A DNA stretch of 64,000 nucleotides from Polyporus tsugae (lineage: Eukaryota > Basidiomycota > Agaricomycetes > Polyporales > Polyporaceae): positions 2,046,001-2,110,000 of the forward strand of contig JAHRBS010000013.1 of the NCBI GenBank assembly GCA_024305745.1, given 5' to 3'. Positions 41,410 to 53,316 of this stretch are shown piece by piece. Position numbers and translations under genes: made by a program. Every line of letters starts with the position of its first letter. Positions within the stretch are counted from its first letter, which is position 1. The notes under the pieces are model-generated. The model was not told the origin of the DNA. It ran no database searches and saw only the letters and a program-made list of their open reading frames with translations.

Positions 41410-43959
41410 CTATAACTCGGTGCGGACAAGATATGCCGCACGTTCGGCGAGGATGTAAGTTGGACCTTGCGTATGCCCCGACGGGATGAATGGCTGTAAT
41501 CAAAGCCGTGGTCACGGTGAGCATCCTCCGAAATCTACTGCTCCACGAATCTACCACTCACAAAGGCAGATGCATCCACTACACGCAATCCTACAGTCCC
41601 CTTTACCCTGAGATGCGAGTCGAGCGCACCATCGCCCCCCTTCCCCATCGATACCGTGCCGACGGGATGGTCGACGCTATCCGAATTGCTGCGAATGTAG
41701 GCGTCCAGCGCCCCGTCCGTCGTTGCGTTCGCAAACCCACCAAACTCGCTTATGATGTAGTCAGACCACGCAGGAGCGGTGACAAATGCGCGCGCCGCCT
41801 TGACAGCTTCGCGCATGATGGCGAGGTCGACCGACGTCCCCAGTAGGTTGGGATTGATAAGGGGAGTGTCGAATGGGTCCGTACTGTTAAGAGTTACGTT
41901 TCCTCCTAGCGGGAGGTCTGTTAAGCAGGGTGATGCAATGTAGTAGAGAGCACGTACGAGCAGTAGGCGAGATGACCGCCGTAGTGATCGAAAAGAAGTG
42001 GCCTTCGGCAGGTAGCGCAATTGCCTTCGATCCAAATGCGTTCTGGACAGCCCCAGTCAGTGAATACAATAGAAAATATACGGCAACGTTGGGGCTCACC
42101 CTCGTGATAAGCTCGAAGTGTGCGGAGGTAGACCCGGCACTGGGATCGTCGATTCCAAGGGACCGGAAGAATTTGGTGGCCTGGGGAACCCGCAACCATC
42201 CAAATTGGCTTGATGCACCCAGGCCCAACGGACCCGTCCCGTTGATCTGCCAGAGCGCGAGGGCTTCAGCAGCAAATGTACTGTTACGGCGAAGGTTGTC
42301 GAGCGTGTTGTTTGAGTTGACGATCCAGCTGTTACCGAGGTAGACATGGTCCTGATCACGGGCAGAATTGTTGCTGAGACCCAAAACAAAACACGCAAAC
42401 GCTACACACATGCAAGTTCTTGCCAACGGCGGGAAGGTTGACAATTGACTTGATACCCATAGACTCCAGGTACGCAGCCTCACCGATGCCGGAGAGCATC
42501 ACTAAAACTAATTCAGCTATCCGCACAGGACGGACAGGAGACACATAACACCGACATATGTGGGGCGTCTTGAGGGATCCAGCAGATAATATGACTTCCT
42601 TCTTTGCTTCAAGGGAATAAAATGGGCCTAAATAGAAGTCAATTATAGCTCGTGGCGGGTTAATATGGACTGTGAGTCACCATCAGCAGTCCGAGCAAAT
42701 TGAACACCACGAAACACGGGTTTCCCGTCTTTTATGCCGACAGGCAAGACCTTCGTTACGCGAGTGTTCACCATAACATCGAGGTTTATGCGGTCGAAGG
42801 CTCGGGCGAGATACGAGGTGGCGGAGGTTACGCGGTGCCCGTCGTGGATCTGAACTCGTGTCAGAGCGACGAGTCGCGGAATAACCCTGTGCGACATACC
42901 GCGTTCTGTGTCCAGCCTGTATCAAAGGACATTGAATACCATCATCGCACTCATCGTGTGTTGAGCGAGGGAAGCCTACCAAACCCAATCGTATCTCCAG
43001 AATTGTAGTCCAAATTGAACGGAAACTGCCCAGCCAGCTCTTGAGTAGTATTGATGATCCGAGGACTAATCTCGAGAGGAAAGCCTTCAACGCTGATCGG
43101 CACAACGCCTGTCCTTGAGTGTCAGAACTTCGCGGCCAACGGGCATAACGAAAACGTAGACGCGGTTACCATTCTTGTGAATTGCAGGATTGAATTGACC
43201 GGTGGTGTTGTGCCGGTCAGCTGGCGCCGTCATCCTGTCCACCTTGAGGATAAACGGAAGCAATTTCTTCCAGGACCACCCGTCGTCTCCAGTCACATTC
43301 GCCCAGCGAGCGTAGTCGTCTTCCGTTCCTCGACAAAATACCATTTGATCTGACTCGCCAGCTTGGTCACCCCGAGGATGTAAAAGGAAGATTAAAGCCC
43401 ACTAATGGCCGTAGAACCGCCAAGGACGAAGCCCCTCGGGTACATGATGGGCCGGTTGTCCAGGCCTACTTGAGCTGTCGTTGTGAAATTCCAGTCCTAC
43501 AATAGCGGGAATGAGTTCGTGCAAGTTCACGCTAGGTTTATAGAGCGCATCAAGTTTTGGGTACATACGAATTCGGATCCCGGCAGAGTGGACGAGCGTC
43601 CGGGTACAGAGATGTTGAGGTTGTTGAAGTCGCTATACACATCGATTGCGCTGGCGTCAGGGTGCCCCTGAAAGCCTATCAGAGTAACGACACACCTTCC
43701 TCCCGCCTCTATGAGTAGGACTCGTATGCGCGGATCCTCAGACAAGCGTGAGGCCATGACCGCGCCACCCGCGCCCGCTATTCCGCAGAATATCCGAATC
43801 AGTGGATCGTTCGGTAGCCTATGAGAGAGAACTGGATGCACCTCCAACTATAATGAAGTCATATGTGCTGTTGAGGATTTCTTGCGTAGGTCCCTGGTAG
43901 AGAGCACCTAGAACCGAGACGATACGGACCGCGAAGGCGAGCACAGCCCCACGAATCAT
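41410..43959 (-). CDS. GMC oxidoreductase 1 (aryl-alcohol-oxidase-like)
   Basis: Fourteen exons on the minus strand: complement of 41410-41493, 41562-41905, 41958-42042, 42100-42351, 42410-42501, 42556-42627, 42681-42849, 42900-42916, 42980-43108, 43170-43349, 43403-43496, 43569-43632, 43696-43777 and 43842-43959; 593 residues in frame. The N-terminus resembles a signal peptide, then a Rossmann FAD site (VGAGAGGAV), GSTAIN-type GMC signature 1, the SAGSLKTPHIL signature 2, and the C-terminal catalytic pair DHPVGT and PSGHTQ with two His. This is the GMC flavoenzyme class that oxidises aromatic alcohols or sugars and makes H2O2 outside the cell. At the Gln of the usual NLQDH motif there is His, next to an extra intron absent from the paralog at 60,023. 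Exon 8 is a 17-nt microexon. Confidence 0.92.
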
Positions 43960-45197
43960 CTTGACAGAGCGTGCCGAATTAGTAGTGGGAGGGGGGGGGC
44001 TCTGAGAAACCCCGGTTCACCTGAGCGATATATATTTTAGGGGCCAACCACGCCGGCGCATGAGGCCTGAGGTTGCGCCGATGGAATCCGCAACTCACAC
44101 TGAGAACATCAGGTGGCCTGCCGCCCAGCGCGCAAGCCCCGCAAGCGTCCATTGTTCTGTTCGTGAGAGCTGCTCGGATTCGGGTTCGAAGGCCGCGCGA
44201 CGGGCACGCTCGGCATATGCGAGAACTTGATACCATGAATGTTCAGAACTGAGGAACCCACAAACTTAGCACATGACACACCTCTCTCAATTAATTCGGT
44301 CAATACCTTTTCCTGGTACATTCTGCGAGGCGGCCCTATCGGCATGTTCTCTGGTTGGCTCCAGGTTACAAACCGACCCCGCCCGTGAGGGGGAGAGGGC
44401 TTTGTTTTTTTAGTTGATCGCATTGTCACGCAGCTGTTCAAGCCTTCAGGGCGTTCGCGTTATCCGTCGAAGCCTATCAACTGACTGGAAGGAAACAAGT
44501 CAATAGTGTTGCATAAAGTCTCGACAAAACGCAATGCTTACAAGCGAGCCGATTCTAAGGGAAACCTTCAATTGGATAGGCACGGAGTGTAACTCAGTGA
44601 AGCACATACCGAAGAAACGTCGCACTGTAGACACGAGGCTGAGATGCAAAATTGACATCGGACATCACTGTACAAATTGCCAATTTATAGTAGAAGTACG
44701 CCCGAAGGCTTGGAAGACAAAGTTGACGTCACAGGGAGCGTAGTCTCCGAGGCCAACCACAACCCAAGTGCCTTAACAGCGCCATATCGAAGTGTCTTTG
44801 TCAACGTCCAGGAACATTAAATGTGATGGCGCTCACCACGTCGGGGCTCGGCTGGATGAACAAGACGAGTTTGAGCTCCAGTCTTTGCCGGAACGCCTCG
44901 GTAAATTAAGGGGTTCGCGCCGTGTGATTCCACACATCCTTCAGACTCCAAGCTCGCACTGTTCTAGCCTCAATTTTATATGTGTCAGTATGCGGGAGTA
45001 GAAAAATTTTATGCATTGAAACAAGGGACTTCAAGCTCTGGTATCCATGCAGCATAAGCGGCAGTAGAGACAAGATAAAGAGCAGACATTTGTGCAATAC
45101 GACATTACCAGATCAGATATAAGATACCGACAGCGGTCCAACAACAATAGCGACATAGACACTAAGTAGAATATGTGTACGAGGGGAGACGGGCTGA
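43960..45197. other. Intergenic region between GMC oxidoreductase 1 and STYX-like genes
   Basis: 1.24 kb with a poly-G run near 43,990 in the GMC promoter. No supportable gene on either strand. Confidence 0.4.
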
Positions 45198-46381
45198 CTA
45201 TGTCTGCATCGCGTCATCAGCATCCTCATCCACTAGGGCGCGTTTCGTACGCTCGCCCTCCCTGGACACAACATACGCGTCAGCATGGGAATCCCGCATC
45301 CGATGACGAGGGAGAAACGCGTCATACCTCTGGACTTGGTCCTCGTCGTCCTCGTCTGAGCGCTTCCTCCGCACGGAGAAGACGCGCTGCTGCGGGTGCG
45401 AGGCGATGGCGACCTTCGCCTTGTAGATCGACTCATATTCCTGCCAACGCCAACGCCGCATGTCAGCAAGGGCCTAGGTCGCGTGTGACGCGTTCCGGGG
45501 TTAGGACTGACCTTGATCTGTGTCATGAAGCCGCCGTTGGGCGAGATGCAGTACCGCCGGTTCTGGACCAGGTGCAGGGCATCCTCCCAGGACAGGTTGT
45601 AAAACTGCATGGCGTACATCACGACAAACGAGGGGGACAGGCTGATTCCGCCTGACGGGCATACCGTTTAGAGTTTAGCATTTATTTCTAGATGATTCTG
45701 GGGTAAAGGGAGAGAGAAAGAAGGCGCGGTGGGGGTGGAGGAACAAAGGGTAAAGGTGGACAAAGAAAGAAGCGTGAACGCACCATTGCAATGTACCAGG
45801 ACGCACCCACCCTTTGCGATTGCGTCGTCGATGAACTGCTTCGACCTGCGCCACACGCACGCGCGGTATCAGTCACAAATGTAGGGGAATGACGGAGTAT
45901 CTGTGCCAGTGGCGATTGAACGCTTACTGTGGAAACAAGCGGATGAGGTTCTGCTCCTCGCTATCCTGTACGTCCAACACCATATACTGGAAGTGCTCCG
46001 GGAACCGTGGCCGTACAGAGAACGCCTCCTTCGCGTCTCGTATGCAAACACTAGTTGTGCGTTGACGCGAGACGTCAGTCTGCTATTCCGTTCTGTGTGG
46101 CGCCACAGACGAGCTGTGGCTGCGTTCGAACGTACATGTGCGTAATGCCGAGCGACTTGAGGGTATCCAGAGATTTCGACGCTTGGAGGGGACCCAGAAA
46201 CAGACGCGGCAGGATCTCCTGGCATTGCCGCCTCATCTCGTACCTGCGAACAAAGATGAACCGCAGGTGAGGAACACGACGCGTTGATCCATGACTGCTG
46301 CAGCACGTACGTCCACTCTACATCGCTTGGGCCCTGGATGAGCTCTCGGAGCTGATCTTGATTGTACTGTGTCGTCGTCAT
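45198..46381 (-). CDS. STYX-like dual-specificity pseudophosphatase
   Basis: Six exons, complement of 45198-45440, 45512-45651, 45784-45845, 45928-46050, 46136-46243 and 46311-46381, give 248 residues. The match to the STYX subfamily is clear: EWTYEMRR, QEILPRLFLGP, GITHIVCIRDAKE, VLDVQD and NLIRLFP. The P-loop reads HCNGGISLS: the Cys is kept, but the Arg of the HCx5R signature is Leu, so catalysis is unlikely and a phosphoprotein-binding role fits, as for animal STYX (which instead lost the Cys). The C-terminal tail is basic then acidic. The last exon contains a possible 66-nt intron (GTATGA...CAG) that is a multiple of three with no stop, so both forms would be in frame. Divergent from ZNG1 with 242 bp between starts. 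Confidence 0.88.
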
Positions 46382-46623
46382 ATCGGAAGACAAGAGACTG
46401 CCCGAAACAGGGGAGCGACTGGGCGGAAGATTAGGGGAGAGAGAGGGAGAGATGTAAGGTAGTAGTTAGGCGGCTAACAGGCTTGGCCTCCAGCGGGGTC
46501 ACGGCCTTGTTCATCGCAAACAGATGTAGTCGGGCGCTTGCATCCCGATCGCGTCTCTCCGACATCCCACTGTCTCCGACTCTGTCCTCATTTGCCCCCG
46601 ATCCCCATTCAAAGTCGTCTGCC
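46382..46623. promoter_or_regulatory. Shared divergent promoter of STYX-like and ZNG1 genes
   Basis: 242 bp separate the two start codons, so both promoters must lie here or overlap the first exons. The segment is rich in GA/CT runs (near 46,437-46,452). No TATA box is evident. Confidence 0.6.
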
Positions 46624-48388
46624 ATGGACGACGTCGACGACATACCGTATGCCTTGTCTCGCCCCTCTCTCCGCAGCGCGCAGTGCTAAGGGGACATAGA
46701 GTGCTCGTAGAGGCCCCCCCCACCAGCCCCGAGGACGCCCCGGAAGGGCTTTCGATCCCAAACATCGGCCTCGCAGACGGGACCGACTCAAGCCAAGCCC
46801 CTCGCACGGTTCCTCTCACCATCATTTGCGGCTTCCTGGGGGCCGGCAAGTCCACGCTCGTTCGGTGCGTCCCCTCTTCCCTCTCCATTTTCACCGTTAC
46901 CGGGTTTATATCAGGGGCCGAGGTCGGAGGCATGACCCTGAAGAAAATACGCGGTGAATAGTAAAAGCGGGGGCTGATCGCGCTGTTCTGTGCAGGCGTA
47001 TCCTGACAGAACGGCATGGGTACCGGATAGCCGTCATCATGAATGAGTTCGGGGACACTGCCGTAAGGACAGCTCCCTCTGCTCGCTCGAGAGAGGACAT
47101 GCTGAGCGTGGGTTCTGGATGCTCTGTTTGTCCATCAGGATATCGAAGGTGCGTCTAGCGCGATCAACGTTATTCAAGTGACCCGGCTCTGATCATTTGC
47201 CTATCCAGCGAAGACGATCAACGTCTCCTCCCCCGATGACCCGGCACAACAATCTGAGGAATTCCTGGAGCTCGCAAACGGGTGCCTCTGCTGCAGCATA
47301 AAGGACACGGGCATCGCCGCGATCGAGAAGCTCATGAAGCGCAAGGGCGCTTTCGACTACATACTCCTCGAGACAACCGGCCTCGCAGACCCCGGTACGC
47401 TTTGCATGTGCGGTTGACTTGCCTGCACCTGCCATAACTCCGCTTCACCAGGGCCCATAGCGTCTATGTTCTGGCAGAACGAAGAGTTCTCGCAGGGACT
47501 GGGCCGAGATATCCACCTGGACGGTGTCGTGTGCGTCGTAGACGCTGTCTTCGGTCGACAGGTACGCAGCGTGCATACATGCCAGAAAATATGGCATGAA
47601 AGTTGACCCCTCACGGCGTTCGAACCAGCAAATGGAAGAAGACCACACCGCCGATGGCGTCGGGGAGAGCTTACGGTACGCGGCTACGCTAACCCAGTTT
47701 TAACGTTTGAACATTAAATATTGACTCGACGTGCTTGTGGCGAATCGCCAGGCAGATCGCAGCGGCAGACGTGATCCTCCTGAATAAAGTCGACCTCGTA
47801 CCATCTTCAGAGGCGGACGCGACGGAGGCAGTCATCCGTGGCGTGAACCCCGCGGCGTCGGTCCACAGGACAATCCGTGGGGAGATAGACCTCAAGTATA
47901 TCATGGGCGTCGACGCCTACGCTTCTCGCCAGATTCTGGACGTGTCTGGGTTGGCGAAGTCGCCGCAGGAACACGAGCATGACCATAGTCACGACTGCGA
48001 CCACGGCTACAACCATCACGACCACGCCAAGGCACCGACACACTACGAGCTTCGCGGGATCTCGAGTCTGCAAATAGAATGTCCTAGACTGTCTCCAGAA
48101 CAGATGGACCTATTGGACGAGTGGATCCGCAACGTTCTCTGGGAGAAGCAGCTACCAGGTCAGCCGGCCAGGGAGAACGGTGGGATCGAGGTCCTTCGCT
48201 GCAAGGGACTGTTCGTCACAACGGCCGGAGAGCTTCATGTCTTACAAGGCGTGAGGAACTTGTACGAGATAGCGAAGGTCGAGGACGAGGAGCTGGGGCT
48301 GCCGGACGCTGGTAAGCTGGTCTTTATTGGTAAAGGACTCCACGAGCATGTCAGATCCAGTTTACAAACGAAGTTGAAGATTGTATAA
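46624..48388 (+). CDS. ZNG1: G3E GTPase zinc metallochaperone (ZNG1/CBWD, CobW family)
   Basis: Eight exons, 46624-46646, 46691-46864, 46996-47062, 47140-47149, 47209-47394, 47452-47561, 47629-47675 and 47752-48388, give 417 residues in frame. Motifs: Walker [20 protein letters not shown] switch region; the metal-binding CxCC (GCLCC); [17 protein letters not shown] for guanine specificity; and a CobW C-terminal domain. A His/Asp-rich loop near residue 290 ([12 protein letters not shown]) precedes it. In animals and fungi ZNG1 uses GTP to hand zinc to methionine aminopeptidase Map1. The N-terminus starts with a short acidic peptide, but the CPELVPVVELS-type Map1-docking motif of the animal protein is not evident. 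Exon 4 is a 10-nt microexon, needed to keep the switch region intact. Confidence 0.93.
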
Positions 48389-48897
48389 ATACACTGCGAT
48401 GGTCTGCTCCTCCTCAGTGCTGCTGCTCTATGTTCTGCCTATATTTGGGCCAGAGTTATTGAACGCCCTTGTGTCCGGGAGCGCTTTCTACGGTCGACAT
48501 AAGGTCGACATCACGTCCACCTGTTCCATTTACCTAGCAAGGCTTCCGTTCAGGAGGGTCAGCATGATAATCGTCGAGTACGATCGTAAACGCACCTCCT
48601 CCTGCTGGAAACAACTACTTCGTGTACTTGATCAGTCCGATCGGGATGAATTGCAACACAAGCATTCAGCGTGATTCTTTCGACCTGCTGCTGCAGGCTG
48701 TGTTGCAACAAAGGAGTCGTCAGCATTACGTACTAATGTATTCGAACACCATTGCACGGAGACACGTACTTACAGCTTACTGTACCCGACAGCGGTGGCA
48801 ATGTTTTGCGGCACCTCCGGTCCAATGCCTCCTCGTCGCGGGTACAGTACCCATCGGGCACGTCTCGCAACCAACGTAGTAAACCTCTCCGGAAGGG
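48389..48897. other. Convergent 3' spacer between ZNG1 and YAE1
   Basis: 509 bp between two convergent stop codons; presumably both 3' UTRs. No gene is seen. Confidence 0.45.
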
Positions 48898-49597
48898 TCA
48901 ACTCCATTGCACCACTAGGTCAAGCCCAAGTTCCCGCGCGATCGCCAGGAGGCGCTCCTTGAGCCGGACGACGTCCTCCGCCGTCGGCCGCGCACCGTTG
49001 CTCGCCCCGAATCCAGCCCCACTGCTCATCCGCGCCATGAGATCCTCGAGACCCTCAATGTCCCGCTTCGCCTTGAGCTCCTCGTTCAGCGCCGCCGGGT
49101 CCGTCAAATCCTCTTCGTCCGCGTGCGCGTCCACCCGCGCCTGCTCGAGGTGCTCCCGCGCGTGCGCGAGCGCCTCCAGGTCGGGCGGTGCGACGTCCGA
49201 GAGGCGGACGTCCGACAGCGCGCCCGCGATCCCCCGAACTTCCGCCACGAGCGTGGTGCGTTCGGGAGAAGGGCGGGAGAGGAACGCGAGGAGGGCGGCG
49301 GCGAGCCCGCGCAGGACGCCGAGGTCGCGGCCGAGCGGCGCGCCGAGGGACGCGAAGCCGTCGTCGAAGCCCTCCTGCAGCGCGCCCTCCTTCCCGGCCG
49401 TGATGCCCTCGCGGTAGCCCGCCTGCGGGTTTCAACGTGTGTGTGAGGCGCGCGGATACGGGCTTGTGTGGGATTCGGGCGTGGGGGAAGGGGGGGGATT
49501 TGGACGGACGTACGTTGGTGAAGTCGTTTGAGATCTTGTCCCATTCGGAGTTTTGGATGGCCTTTGGGTCGCTGTTCCAGAAGTCCTCGTCGTCCAT
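48898..49597 (-). CDS. YAE1: Yae1 family Fe-S assembly adaptor
   Basis: Two exons, complement of 48898-49422 and 49514-49597, give 202 residues. The acidic N-terminus (DDEDFWNSDP) is followed by the deca-GX3 repeat: GYREGITAGKEG then LQEGFDDGF, with Gly every fourth residue, which is the hallmark of Yae1 and Lto1. Yae1 bridges Lto1 to the cytosolic Fe-S targeting machinery for loading the ABC protein Rli1, needed for ribosome biogenesis. The C-terminal part is a GC-rich, Ala/Glu-rich helical region. The local third-position GC is extreme, which keeps the antisense frame open and explains long spurious frames here. Confidence 0.87.
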
Positions 49598-50947
49598 GGG
49601 GATATTTTGTGACCTTGTGTGGGCGCAAGTGGAGGAACGAGGGGCAGGATGGGGTATGTCGGGGAGAGAGAAGGGTTGGACACTCGAGGCTACGAGGAGT
49701 CGAGGGCACAAAATCTGGGATAGATCTGAAATCGACTTGATCGGATGGGCGCTTTCACGGACGGGAGGGGGTTCGAATTCGTCAGACGACTTGTCCTTGA
49801 CCACTAGGAGCTGATTTCTCGAAGATTGCGTCTTGCAGAATTGTCTTGCGACGGTCATTGCTCGAGATTACAATGTATTGGTTCGAAGATGAGGCACTTT
49901 CTGCACTGCTCGTCTAGCTAATACGCACCTAATCTCCGATGCTGACCATATAGTCCAGGCATCGATGACACTCAAGCCATTTGTTTATGCTGACGCACAG
50001 CATGAATTGTTTACAACAAGTTAGGTATATTTATGGTCAAGAGACAGGGAATCTTTCGATCCCCGGAAACTTGAAGTCCGCATGCCCTCAAGAGTTCCGC
50101 TACCCGTGTAAGGTCTGGTTCGTCTGGCGTAGAACACCTTCCGGTGTTATGATGCATCCTATCGTGTCTCCACCATGTCCCGGCGCGCCGTGAAACTTCT
50201 CTATCGTGTGTGGGAAGCTGCCCTAGCCCCAATTGCGCGCTGAAACTAGAACAAAAAGTACGATTATCCGCGACCTGCATCGCAGTCAAATCGCAGTGCT
50301 TAAGAAGGAAGGTGCATCTGCAGTTGTAATATCCTTCGCATGGTTCATGTTCTTGATTCCGCAGGGGATAGCTTCCGAACAAGCGGACATGGGGCTGAGC
50401 TCAACTACGCCGTACGGAAGCAGTGTGGGGTCCGGGGATGCATTCCGCGGGTTGTTGTCGTGCACTGGAGAAAAACAACTGATGCGCAAGGCTTACGTGG
50501 AAGAGAGAGAGGTAGTCTACGTGTCCCTCTATGCACCAACGATACTGGCGAGAACCTGCCTGCCACTAGTGGTAATGGGTGATGTACGCGTCGGACGGAG
50601 TTTGTCAGGAGGGTCTGCTTGACAAGCCGAAGCGCTAAGATGTAAGTAGTGCGGAGCTCGGGAGAAGAAGTAAGCGAGCTCAGCAGAGAGCAAGGAAAGA
50701 ATGAGAAGGATGAGCCGGGTTTGCAAGGAGAGGTGACAACGTGGGACTTGACGCGATCGGGATCGAGAGGCCTCCAATCATCGCGCTGACTAAGCGGGGC
50801 CAGTGGGCTGATATGGGGCCAATAAGTATAACCAGCCGTGCTTCGACTTGTATCATCAGCTTTACGACCTCCTCTGTCCTTTTTATTGCCCTCCCCCTCC
50901 CCTTTCCCCCTTCCCTTGCCCTGTCGTCGGCATAATTATCGTCGGCC
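49598..50947. other. Divergent intergenic region between YAE1 and CPR
   Basis: 1.35 kb. The frame over 49,600-49,858 upstream of the YAE1 start is probably 5' UTR. No other gene is supportable. Confidence 0.4.
50865..50930 (+). promoter_or_regulatory. Pyrimidine-rich core promoter of the P450 reductase gene
   Basis: About 65 bp almost purely C and T lie 20-85 bp upstream of the ATG, typical of strongly expressed fungal genes, with an AGTATAAC element at about 50,824-50,831 as a weak TATA candidate. Confidence 0.45.
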
Positions 50948-53316
50948 ATGGCCTCCACCGACACAATCGTCCTCGCCGTGGGGATTGTTCTCGCTGCCAT
51001 CTACCTCTTCCGTGACCAGCTCTTTCCCGCCTCAAAGCCCAAGACCGTCCCCGTCTCGTCCTCCAAAGCAAATGTCGGCGGAGGAAACCCACGGGATTTC
51101 ATCGCCAAGATGAAGGAGGGTGTAAGTCTCAATCCCATCCTCTCCGGCTTGCCGTACACCGCTCAACTGCAACGTGTCCGCAGAAAAAGCGCATCGTCAT
51201 CTTCTACGGCTCACAAACCGGCACGGCCGAGGAGTACGCCATCCGTCTTGCCAAGGAGGCGAAGCAGAAGTTCGGTCTCGCTTCTCTTGTCTGCGATCCC
51301 GAGGAGTACGACTTCGAGAACCTCGACCAGGTCCCCGAGGACTCCTGCGTTTTCTTCGTCATGGCTACCTACGGTGAGGGCGAACCTACCGACAACGCCG
51401 TCACACTCTGCCAGAACCTCTCCGACGACAGCTTCGAGTTTTCCGAGGGTGAGCACAAGCTTTCCGGTCTCAAGTACGTCGTCTTCGGTCTCGGCAACAA
51501 GACCTACGAGCACTACAACCTCATCGCTCGCAACGTCGACGCTGACCTCACCAAGATGGGTGCTATCCGTATGGGCGAACGTGGCGAGGGCGATGACGAC
51601 AAGAGCATGGAGGAGGACTATCTCGAATGGAAGGACGGCATGTGGGAAGAGTTCTCCCGTGTCATGGCCGTCGAGGAAGGCCAGGGAGGCGACTCGCCGG
51701 ACTTCGTGGTAACCGAAGTTGCCGATCATCCCCCAGAGAAGGTTTACCTCGGTATGTGTCTGCAGTGACTAATGAAACCTTGATAGAGGGTGCTTATTCG
51801 ACATCCAGGTGAACTTTCGGCCCGCGCTCTCACCCGGTCCAAGGGCATCCATGACGCAAAGAACCCGTACCCGGCACCCATTACTGTCGCTCGCGAACTC
51901 TTCGCTGAGGACGCTGACCGCAACTGCATTCACGTCGAGCTCAACACCGAGAACTCCGGCATCACCTACCAGCATGGTGATCATGTCGGTGTCTGGCCCT
52001 CCAACTCCGAGGTTGAGGTCGAACGTCTGCTCTGCACTCTCGGTCTCCACGACAAGAAGGACGCCATCATCCAGATTGAGTCCCTCGACCCTGCGCTTGC
52101 CAAGGTTCCTTTCCCGGTCCCCACCACCTACGTTACTGTCCTTCGTCACTACATCGACATCAGCGCCGTCGCAGGTCGTCAAATCCTCGGTGCCTTGTCC
52201 AAGTTTGCTCCTACCCCCGAGGCTGAAGCCTTCTTGAAGAACCTTAACACCAACAAGGAGGAGTACAGCCACGTCGTCACCCACGGTTGCCTCAAGCTCG
52301 GCGAGATTCTCCAGCTCGCCGCCCAGAACAACATCAGCCTTCCTCCAACTCCCGAGAACACTACGTCCTGGAAGATCCCCTTCGACATCATTGTCTCGTC
52401 GATCCCTCGTCTCCAGCCTCGGTACTACTCCATCTCGTCCAGCCCTAAGCTCCACCCTCACTCGATCCATGTCACTTGCGTCGTTCTCAAGTACGAGTCG
52501 ATTAAGAACGAGCGCGTCGACACTCGTTGGGTATTCGGCACTGGTTCCAACTTCCTGCTCAACCTCAAGTACGCGGCAAACGGCAACGCGGTCCCTCTCA
52601 TTGAGACTGAGGAGGAGCCGGCCCGTGTCCTCGCTCCCCAATATGCGATCGAGGGTCCCCGCGGCGCATACAAGCAGGAAACTATCTACAAGGTTCCCAT
52701 CCACGTTCGTCGCTCGACCTTCCGCCTCCCCACCAACCCCAAGAGCCCAGTCATTATGATCGGTCCCGGTACTGTAAGTATCATGCCCTCCCAAATGCCT
52801 ACGTGACTGCGCGTGTACTCACATGCCGTCCCTCCACAGGGTGTCGCCCCCTTCCGCGGCTTCGTCCAGGAGCGCGTCGCGATGGCGCGGCGCACGATCG
52901 AGAAGAACGGGCCCGAGGGTCTCGCGGACTGGGGCAGCATCCGGCTGTACTTTGGCTCGCGGACGTCGTCACAGGACTTCCTGTACAAGGACGAGTGGGC
53001 CGAGTACGGGCAGGAGCTGCACGGCAAGTTCACGATGCGGTGCTCGTTCTCGCGCGAGGTGTTCAGGGCGGACGGGAGCAAGATCTACGTGCAGGACCTG
53101 CTGTGGGAGGACCGCGAGACGGTCGCGGATGCGATCCTGAACGGGAAGGGGTACGTGTACATCTGCGGTGACGGACGGAGCATGAGCAAGGCGGTCGAGG
53201 AGACGCTTTGCAGGATCTTTGGCGAGGCGAAGGGCGGGAGTGCGGAGGTGGAGGGCGTGGCGGAGCTGAAGTTGCTCAAGGAGCGGAGCAGGTTCTTGAC
53301 GGATGTTTGGAGCTGA
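50948..53316 (+). CDS. CPR1: NADPH-cytochrome P450 reductase
   Basis: Four exons, 50948-51121, 51184-51751, 51809-52773 and 52840-53316, give 727 residues. An N-terminal membrane anchor (about residues 6-22, IVLAVGIVLAAIYLF) holds it in the ER. Then come the flavodoxin-like FMN domain (YGSQTGTAEE, ATYGEGEPTDN, FGLGNKTYEHYN), the FAD domain with the RYYSISSS motif, and the NADPH domain (GPGTGVAPFRGF, YFGSRTSSQDFLY, YICGD), ending in DVWS with the conserved penultimate Trp. It passes electrons from NADPH to microsomal P450s, whose numbers are high in wood-decay fungi, and to sterol enzymes. The third exon starts after an AG at 51807-51808, chosen because it restores the family GELSARALT segment. 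Confidence 0.96.

Noticed and set aside
49055..49858. 267-codon minus-strand frame overlapping YAE1
   Set aside because: It is another frame of the same GC-rich exon; the Yae1 deca-GX3 frame with the intron is the one that matches a family.
50233..50622. 129-codon plus-strand frame upstream of the P450 reductase gene
   Set aside because: Low similarity to any known pattern, poor start context, and it lies in a probable promoter region.
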